Shown: in pieces, positions 57,032-64,000 of the stretch
Layout of the letters: every line of letters starts with the position of its first letter
Numbering within the stretch: position 1 is the stretch's first letter
Source of the DNA: Heterobasidion occidentale
Lineage: Eukaryota > Basidiomycota > Agaricomycetes > Russulales > Bondarzewiaceae
NCBI GenBank assembly: GCA_039111635.1
Contig: JBCAQO010000003.1
Span: 2,976,001-3,040,000, forward strand
Reading direction: 5' to 3'
DNA length: 64,000 bases
Notes under the pieces: model-generated
The model's database searches: none
What the model saw: only the letters and a program-made list of their open reading frames with translations
What the model was told of the DNA's origin: nothing
Translations under genes and position numbers: made by a program

Positions 57032-60000
57032 ATGTCGCTGCCCACATCGGAGGGCGTCGAGACAGTCGCGCAACCCGCGGTCAACACTCTTCGCTCACGG
57101 TTTGAACAACTCGCCCTCGACACCTCCTCTCCATCGTCCTCGCCGTCCCCCAACCGTCCCAACAACGATAGCCGCGATCTGCTCAAGGCAGAGACGCCGA
57201 GCCCCCGCGCGCGGGCATCGTCGAACCCAAAGGAGCCGTCCAGCCCGTTTGATCCGTCCCGCCATGTCCGAAACTCTTCCTCCTCTTCCGACTTGAAAGC
57301 CGCAGGCAAGAGGCCGCCGCCTCCCCCGCCCAGTCGTGCAACGAAACCCTCTGCCTCCCCCTCTTCCTCCCCCCTTCTTCGTCCGGTCCCGGTGCACGCC
57401 GCATCTTCTGGGTATGCCTCCGATGTCTCCACGTCCAGTCAGTCGTCCATCAGGCGGTTATCGGACAGGCGCCCTCCCCCTATCCCTTCTGCGCTCTTAG
57501 ATGGCGAGAGCTCGGACTCTCCCACTGTCGGGAGCGTGGCGTCCTTGAGAAACGTGTTTGTGTGAGTGCTCGATCACGCTCGATCTTTCCCCTGTTATTT
57601 TCGTCTCGTCCTACTTTTATACGTCTTTTTATGAGCATATATGCCACGATCTCGATTTTTTCCGTAGCACTAGTGCCATGACTTGAACAGTAGGTGCCAG
57701 TGCACGCATCATTCATGAGATGCGATCTAACCCCAAGCAGAAGTAAAATGCATTTAAAGCGCATATATTCTGTTTTGACGTGCTGTCAAGCTATCTTTCG
57801 ACGCGCATATATTGACATATGCCTTTCATAGGACGCCATCCTCGAGTCCGCTTGTCAAAACCCAGATTCCCAACGTTTTATCCAATGCCGAATCTTCTAC
57901 CCACGTTCCACCCGCAGTCCCCCCTCGCCCTCCCAAGCCACCTGTGCCCTCTGCATACGCCCATGCCCCCCTCTCTCCTCGTCTCCCTCCCACGCGGCCC
58001 CCGCCTAGCCCTCGCGTCCATATTACCACCTTTTCAGACGCAGAATCCGATTCGGAAACAGTTTTCGCGCATTCTCAGGCATCCTCCGCAGCCCATGACC
58101 CCTTTTACGACCACCCCCATACCCACCACCCTAGACAAGAATCGTCCTCTTCGCTCGAAAGTTCCGACACCTTCTCCAGCAGCTCCAGCTTAGCTTCCCT
58201 TCACAGCAATAATAGCAACGTCTTTGCATCGCCTCCGCGCCCCGTACCTCCACGCCCTCCGCCTCGCAAGGGTGCTACAATTCCGAATCCAGGACCCCTA
58301 ATAGAATCGCCCTCTCAGCTAGTCATTCCGGGCATTCCTCCACCACTCCCTAATCGCCGTCCATCTGCACCCGAAGAGCCATTGACGCCTCGGCTTCCCG
58401 TGAGGCATTCGTCGATACCCGAGGACACAAACATAGCTTCGACGAGTGCGCCGTCACTTCTTGAACAACAGGCCCCGTCGCCCATCGTCGAGCGTAAGCC
58501 TCTCGGAAACCACAAGCTCCCGCCGCCGCCGATGCGGACGATTGGGCTGGGCGACAAGCTCCCGCCTCCGCGCCGCATGACATCCGAGTCCTCTGACGAA
58601 TCTGAGGAAGAGGACCCGAAAACTAGGCTGGCCGATTCCATGCCGGACACCAGTCGTTCCTCGCGTCGCACCCCGACGATCGCCGTTCATCACCACTCCG
58701 AGTCTGAGATCCACGTCCTCGCGCACAAGGGCGCGGTCGCCGTGGCGGGCCACGTTGTTGTGGTCGCGACTCTTCACCACGTCAAGGTCTTCAACCTCGC
58801 CCTCTCCGAGCTGCCGATGTTCAATCTCGACGGCAAGGACATGGGGCTCACGAAAGAATTGCGCGTGACGAGCATGGAGTGGCGCAGCGACGTCGAGCAG
58901 GGACGGTACGTCTGGCTGGGGACGAAGGAGGGCCACCTGTTCGAGCTGGACGTCCAAACCGGACAGATCGTCGGCATGAAGCTCTCCGTGCACTCGCATG
59001 CCGTGACGCACATCCTCCGGCACGGCCCGTCGATGATCACGCTCGACGACAACGGCAAGGCGCTCCTCTTCGTCGGCGACGGGGACGGCTTCCCGCTCCT
59101 GGCGTTCACGCAGCCGCGCGTCGCGCGCATCGCGGACCAGCAGACCTTCGTGCGCGTGTTCGGCGGCAAGCTCTGGACGTCGATGAAGGAGCCGAACACC
59201 GCGGGTGCGTCGCGCGGGCCGATCGTGCGCGTGTACGACCTGTTTGCGCCGGGCAGCCAGGGCAGGTCGCTCCTCCCGACGGAGCACGTCGGCGCGGTGC
59301 TCACGGGCACCGTCGTGCCCTCGCAGCCGGAGCACGTCTACCTCGGTCACGAGGGCGGGCACGTCAGCATTTGGTCCCTCGCGGCCGCGGACGGCGTCCC
59401 GGTCTGCGTGGAGGTCATCAAGGTCTCCGCGTCGGACATCGTCAGCCTCGAGGGCGTCAACGACCGGCTGTGGGCGGGCGGGCGGAACGGGATGATCGCG
59501 GCGTACGACGTTGTGCCGCGCCCGTGGGTGATGACGAACAACTGGATCGCGCATGCGGGCTTGCCGCTGGTGGACATCAAGGTCGACCCGTACAGCATCG
59601 ACAAGCTCGGGCGCTTGTGCGTGATCAGCATCGGGAGGGACGAGCGGATCAAGTTCTGGGACGGCATGCTCGGCGCAGACTGGATGGGTGAGTGCATATA
59701 TGCGCCTTGTCTTTGCGGCCTGCTCACCGCATGCGATCAGACACGGAGATGCTCAAGCGCGAGAAGACGTTCAGCACGTTCCGCAACATGAACGTGCTCA
59801 TCGTGTCGTGGAACGTCGACGCCTCGAAGCCGGACACGCTCATCGGCTCGCCCGACAACCTCAACTTCCTTAGCGACGTGCTCAAGACCGTCGACTCGCC
59901 CGACATCATCTCGTTCGGGTGGCAGGAGGTCATCGACCTCGAGAGCCGCAAGATGGCGGCGAAGAGCGTGCTGATGGGCAAGAAGAAGGCGGCCGACGGG

Positions 60001-61046
60001 GGCATCTCCGAGAAGGTCTCGAGCTCGTACAAGCGGTGGCACGACCGGCTCGTGTTGGCGGTGCGGCTCGCGATGCCACCCGATACCCCATACACAGTCA
60101 TACACACAGAGAATCTGGTCGGTCTGTTCAGTTGTATCTTTGTGAAGCAGAAGGAACGCGTGGCGTTGCGGCATGTGGCTGTCGCCACCGTCAAGCGGGG
60201 GATGGGCGGGCGGTACGGCAACAAGGTGATTTTTGTGTGTTCACGCGTAGTGCGCACCGTTGGCTGACGTTCGTCGTGGTTGGCGCTCTAGGGTGGAATA
60301 GTCGCGCGCATGGTCATCGACGACTCGTCGGTGTGTTTCATCAATTGCCATTTGGCCGCTGGACAGGCGCACGTGCGTCAGCGGAACGGCGATGTTGCGG
60401 CGATGCTCGAGGAAAAGGCCGTGCTCCCTTCGACGGAGGCGCTGGAAGAGGGTCTGGCTTATGTCGGCGGCGGGGATGGATCCATGGTGCTCGACCACGA
60501 GATCGTCTTTGTGAGTCCACGCCAGTTCGGCCCGCACCAAAATGCTGAACCGTGTGCGTCTAGGTCAACGGAGACATGAACTACCGCATCGACCAACGGC
60601 GCGACGTCGTCGTCGCGGCCGTCAAGGCCAACGAGTACGCGTCCCTGCTCGTGCACGACCAGCTGCACAAGGAGATGAAGTTCAACCCGGGCTTCCGCTT
60701 CCGCTCCTTCACCGAGGGCCCGATCACGTTCGCGCCGACGTACAAGTACGACCCGCGCACGGCTGAGTACGACTCGTCGGAGAAGCGGCGGATACCCGCG
60801 TGGTGCGACCGCGTGCTGTGGCGCGCGCGGGACCCCGCGCGCGTGCAGCAGCTGCACTACCGCCGGTACGAGGCGGACGTGTCGGACCACCGCCCGATCT
60901 CGGCGGCGTTTAGGATGACGGTCAAGTCGGTGCGGCACGACGCGCGGGCGGCGGCGAAGGCGGAGGTGCAGGGCGTGTGGCGCGAGCACGAGCGGCGGCT
61001 GCTGGCGGCGGTCAGGCAGTTTTACGTCGAGCAGATGGTCGTGTGA
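57032..61046 (+). CDS. Inositol polyphosphate 5-phosphatase with WD-like propeller
   Basis: The enzyme removes the 5-phosphate of phosphoinositides or inositol phosphates, acting in membrane trafficking and signalling. Five exons (57032-57561, 57832-59687, 59741-60225, 60292-60510, 60564-61046) total 3,573 nt, or 1,190 aa, all in frame. Residues 1-450 are a Ser/Pro-rich, probably disordered region with PPRPPKPPVP and PPRPPPR motifs that could bind SH3 domains. Residues about 460-790 form a WD-like propeller (KGAVAVAGHVVVVATLHHVK, ERIKFWDG). Residues 810-1160 are the catalytic IPPc domain: SWNVDASKP (about 816), FGWQEV (854), NCHLAAG (974), GDMNYRI (1033), PAWCDRVLW (1107) and SDHRPISAAF (1135), all the family's active-site motifs. 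The same domain order is known from plant and fungal WD-5PTases. Confidence 0.9.
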
Positions 61047-62911
61047 GGTGGAGGCGGTGGAGGTGGGTGGTCGAGAGGAGGATGCGCGACATCGGACTCG
61101 GTGGGAGCCAGTCGGTTCGTTCGTCGGTATAGCAGTATCAGCACCAGCACCAGCACCATCATGGACCGTTCCCTTTTTTTCTGTTCTTTAATTTTCTTTT
61201 TAAATATCGCATCAGGCTCGCCACGCGCGTATCAGTGTAATCAGTAGAACATACCAGCTTGTAATGTCTCAGAATCCATGGGCTGGCGTTTCGTATCCGT
61301 ATATTTTTGTATTCCGTTTGTACGTCCGCGCGCCGCGGCGGCGACGATAATGATAATTATAATATTTTCGGGTTCGGTCGATCCTGCGCGCAAGCGACCG
61401 ACGGGCGACGGCGTGTCTTGGTTTCGGCAGACAGGGTGACTTGCGAGTTTTGAATAACGCGCGGTCGTGTCGTCCGCTTTGGGGATCCGCGATGGTCGTC
61501 CGACCGCTTCAATCCCACCCGCCGGCTCTGGGCTCCCCACCGCTTGTCTCCCTGAGTCGCGTGACCCCTGCGCGTCGTCCACTCGGGCTTTGCGCTGCTT
61601 TGCGCCCCAAACGATCAATGCGGCTATCAGACATGAGCATCATATCATTGATTTGGACGGCTTGGAGAGCTGGACGGTGAAGGTCCGCGGACGTCTTGAA
61701 TTCAGTGTTCATGCACGCATGGCGCGGGCGGCAGGAGCAGTGCGGCACCGAGTCGGAGAGTGACGGCCCTAAAGTCGCCGGTGGATAAATTCAGTATAAA
61801 TTCACCTGGCGGACGATGTTCTTCGCCTTTTTTTATCATTTGTGCCGCACGAGGCTGCCGCCTGGCGCTGATTCTTTTTGCCTTATAGCACTGGAGTGTG
61901 TCCAACCTTGCTCGCCTCCTAATAGCAGGCCTTCTGGCCTGCCACCAGCACAATTTGAACGTACCGCGGTCTACTCTCGCCTATACACTATTGTATGGCC
62001 AAACCCTACTTATTCACTCGCAGCCCAGCAACTGTCCACTGGGTGTCGAGGTGCTATATCGGGAAGAGCGCACGATGTGGAGCCGCTCTTGCTTTTGTAG
62101 TTCACGGGAGTCGGCTTTACGAGACGCCTCACAGTCGCTTGTGTTTTCTGTATACCGTTGCTAGTGCTGGGCATCAGCTTTCGATAGTATTCATTCAATG
62201 CCAGGATCTTTCACACCTCCTTCCTCTGTGGAGCGATGGACGATCCCGCTCCGACGAATCGAAATCCGCCGCAGAACGTCGCGGCGCGTGAAGCGTGAAG
62301 TCCGATTTTTCTATAACGCTTGCCGCTGATTCTCTACCGCATCCATCTAGCGATCTGCCACTTCCTGCACTGCCCCAATGGCCTGCTGTCTCTCACGAAC
62401 GCACGCCCTCGTGATGGGGGCCGTCTCCCCCGCACAAATAGATCTTCCAGCGCGCGCACCGCTGCGCCGTCTCGCCACCCCAGTACGCCGCCGCGCGGCA
62501 GGGCCCGCGTCGACGATGGCGGGGGCAGCGGTGTTGGCAGCGAGGGATGTGCCCGCCCTCGACTCCTCCATTCACTCGCGTGGGAACATAGGCGTGCGAT
62601 CCTCTGGCGCCCGAGTCGCACTCGGCTGTCCTAAATTCCACGCAGACCCTCCCGAGCTCGGTTTCTGCCAAGAGAAGACGAGCACCTGCAGACGGCCAAA
62701 GCCAAAGTCAAAGCCAAAGCCAAGTATGCTACAGATATTATGTTAGACTTCCGTCGATCCACACGGGCAGTGTGCATATCTACGGGAACGGTCAGCGAGA
62801 GACGGATCAGCAGCCAGACGAAATTGTACAGATAAACGCAAATACGATGACGACGAACATGAACAAGACGCATGAGCTCAGCACTGACCACGAGATGAAC
62901 GCCTAAACACG
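61047..62911. other. Gene-free interval between the phosphatase and SAMHD1-like genes
   Basis: It holds the 3' ends of two converging genes. An AGCACC triplet tract lies at 61139-61156, and a hexamer tract of GCCAAA units at about 62698-62725. Short frames on both strands show no protein pattern. No RNA gene was found. Confidence 0.4.
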
Positions 62912-64000
62912 TCAAACGGCCCTCCTCTTCCTCGCCGGGCTCCAATCAGGCCCCGGCCCCGCATCCTTCTCACTCTCCTGCACCTTCTCCCCCTCCTTCT
63001 CCTTCTCCTTCTCCTTCTCACCTTTCGCAGGCTCCACCTCCCGCGCACGCTTCCCCGAGCGCAGCATCCTCTCCGCGCCCCCACCTCCACCACCGCCGCG
63101 GCCCTCGCGCGTCGGCGACCCCGGCACCGGCAGGACGCGCCGCCCATAGTCCTTATCGACCGTCATGAACTTGTTCTCGTCTCCAAACGACGGCGACGAC
63201 TCCAGCGGCGAGCCCGCTCCCCCACCCGCGCCCGCACCCCCGCCGGCGCCGGCGGGAAACACGCCGCTGCGGCTCGTGACGCGGGAGAAGGGCTTGCGGG
63301 GCTTGGACGACGGTCGCGGCGGCGTGGACGGCGTGGACGGGAGCTCGAGCTCGGTGGCGGCGATCGTCGGGGAGGGCGGGACAAAGGCGGCCATGAGGGC
63401 TGCGGCTGCGGCGGCCTCGCGCTCGCGAAGTTGCTGCATGATGGAGCGGTACCCCGCTTGGACGATGCCGAAGTAGCTGCGGGGGCGCGGCGGCGGTCAG
63501 CGGTGGGCTCGTCGGGCCGAGCGGTGGGAGGGAGGGGAGAAGGAAGGAAGGAGGAAGGGGCGCGCACCGGATGTCTTTGGTGTACACGCGCAGGAGGACC
63601 TCGCCGAAGCTCGCGGGCATCAGGATGGACAGGTCGCCGCGCCCGGCGTGTTGAGAACCTACGAGTGCCGGCGATCAGCGGACGCATTCAGAGGAGGCGT
63701 GCCCAAGGAGCGGCGTACGCACGGTCGAGGTTCCGCTTGGAGTAGAACTTGACCGAGTCGAGCGGGTTGTCCTCGCCCATGCCGTGGTGCATGAGCGAGA
63801 GCGAGACGATCACGTCCCTCGCCTGCAGCGCGTCGATGTCCTTCGACTGCGACGCGCGCGCGGCCGAAGCGTCGAGCCGCTTCGCCTCGCGCACGATCGC
63901 CGCCGCGGTGACCTCCTCCTCGAGGAGGTCGTGCATGCCCCACTCGAACACCTTGTAGTCGACGCACTTGTACAGGTCGCGCTCGCGGATCCGGGCGAAG
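62912..64000 (-). CDS. SAMHD1-like dNTP triphosphohydrolase, C-terminal part (runs off the window)
   Basis: SAMHD1 proteins cut dNTPs to nucleoside and triphosphate and so limit dNTP pools. Three exons are visible: 64000-63723, 63658-63568 and 63476-62912. The first reads RERDLYKCVDYKVFEW, a conserved helix region, then DVIVSLSLMHHGMGEDNP and VKFYSKRNLDR. The second reads GDLSILMPASFGEVLLRVYT. These correspond in order to the human C-terminal lobe segments (VINMDYGMQEKNP, VSFYCK, LLPEKFAEQLIRVY). The third exon begins YFGIVQAGYRSIMQQ and ends in a long low-complexity tail rich in Pro, Ser and Lys/Glu repeats (KEKEKEKEGEK), ending KRRAV. The catalytic HD domain lies beyond 64000. The basic end could be a nuclear signal. 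Confidence 0.8.
62990..63030 (-). repeat. CTTCTC microsatellite inside the SAMHD1-like gene
   Basis: Repeated CTTCTC units on the plus strand encode alternating Lys-Glu on the minus strand. The tract keeps the frame, so its length may vary between strains without breaking the protein. Confidence 0.6.

Noticed and set aside
58454..59554. 366-codon minus-strand frame over the 5-phosphatase gene
   Set aside because: Antisense to the WD/IPPc coding exon, which is well supported by motifs.

Overview
The window is nuclear DNA from a filamentous basidiomycete, probably an Agaricomycete (perhaps Polyporales, not provable here). Genes are split by many 50-60 nt GT-AG introns, coding DNA is GC-rich, and the content is typical of that group: F-box proteins, MYND-finger proteins, P450s, a large ankyrin protein, a PPR protein, a WD-repeat inositol 5-phosphatase and a SAMHD1-like protein. 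Exons were spliced by eye from conserved protein sequence and splice signals. The intact actin and ankyrin models close in frame (375 aa and about 1,786 aa).

Layout. (1) 0.3-18.1 kb: two actin genes face away from each other as arms of an inverted duplication (0.33-3.3 kb and 15.2-18.1 kb). Between them are a MYND gene and three tandem F-box units; the second and third are preceded by a remnant that joins pieces of an ankyrin gene to a MYND finger. A 717-bp TA-flanked MITE-like element interrupts the second unit. (2) 18.1-27.1 kb and 37.5-48.3 kb form a second, larger inverted duplication, each arm carrying F-box sequence, a shrunken ankyrin remnant, a dispersed repeat and a full-size ankyrin gene. 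The left ankyrin gene is open; the right one has a 2-nt deletion and a stop codon. (3) The 27.1-37.5 kb spacer holds P450 copy 1, a transposase-like fragment and an MFS transporter gene with a 754-bp hairpin element (304-bp arms) in its 5' part. (4) P450 copy 2 lies at 49.7-51.9 kb, inverted relative to copy 1 and with its own upstream dispersed repeat. (5) From about 54.7 kb the sequence becomes single-copy and conserved: a mitochondrial-type PPR protein, divergently paired with a WD/IPPc inositol polyphosphate 5-phosphatase, and the 3' end of a SAMHD1-like dNTP triphosphohydrolase leaving the window.

The left 52 kb is therefore a duplication-rich, decaying accessory block beside a conserved block. 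The most unusual candidates are the ankyrin protein, whose N-terminus carries a nucleotidyltransferase-like GGS...DVD pattern, and the recurrent F-box plus mini-ankyrin/MYND units.
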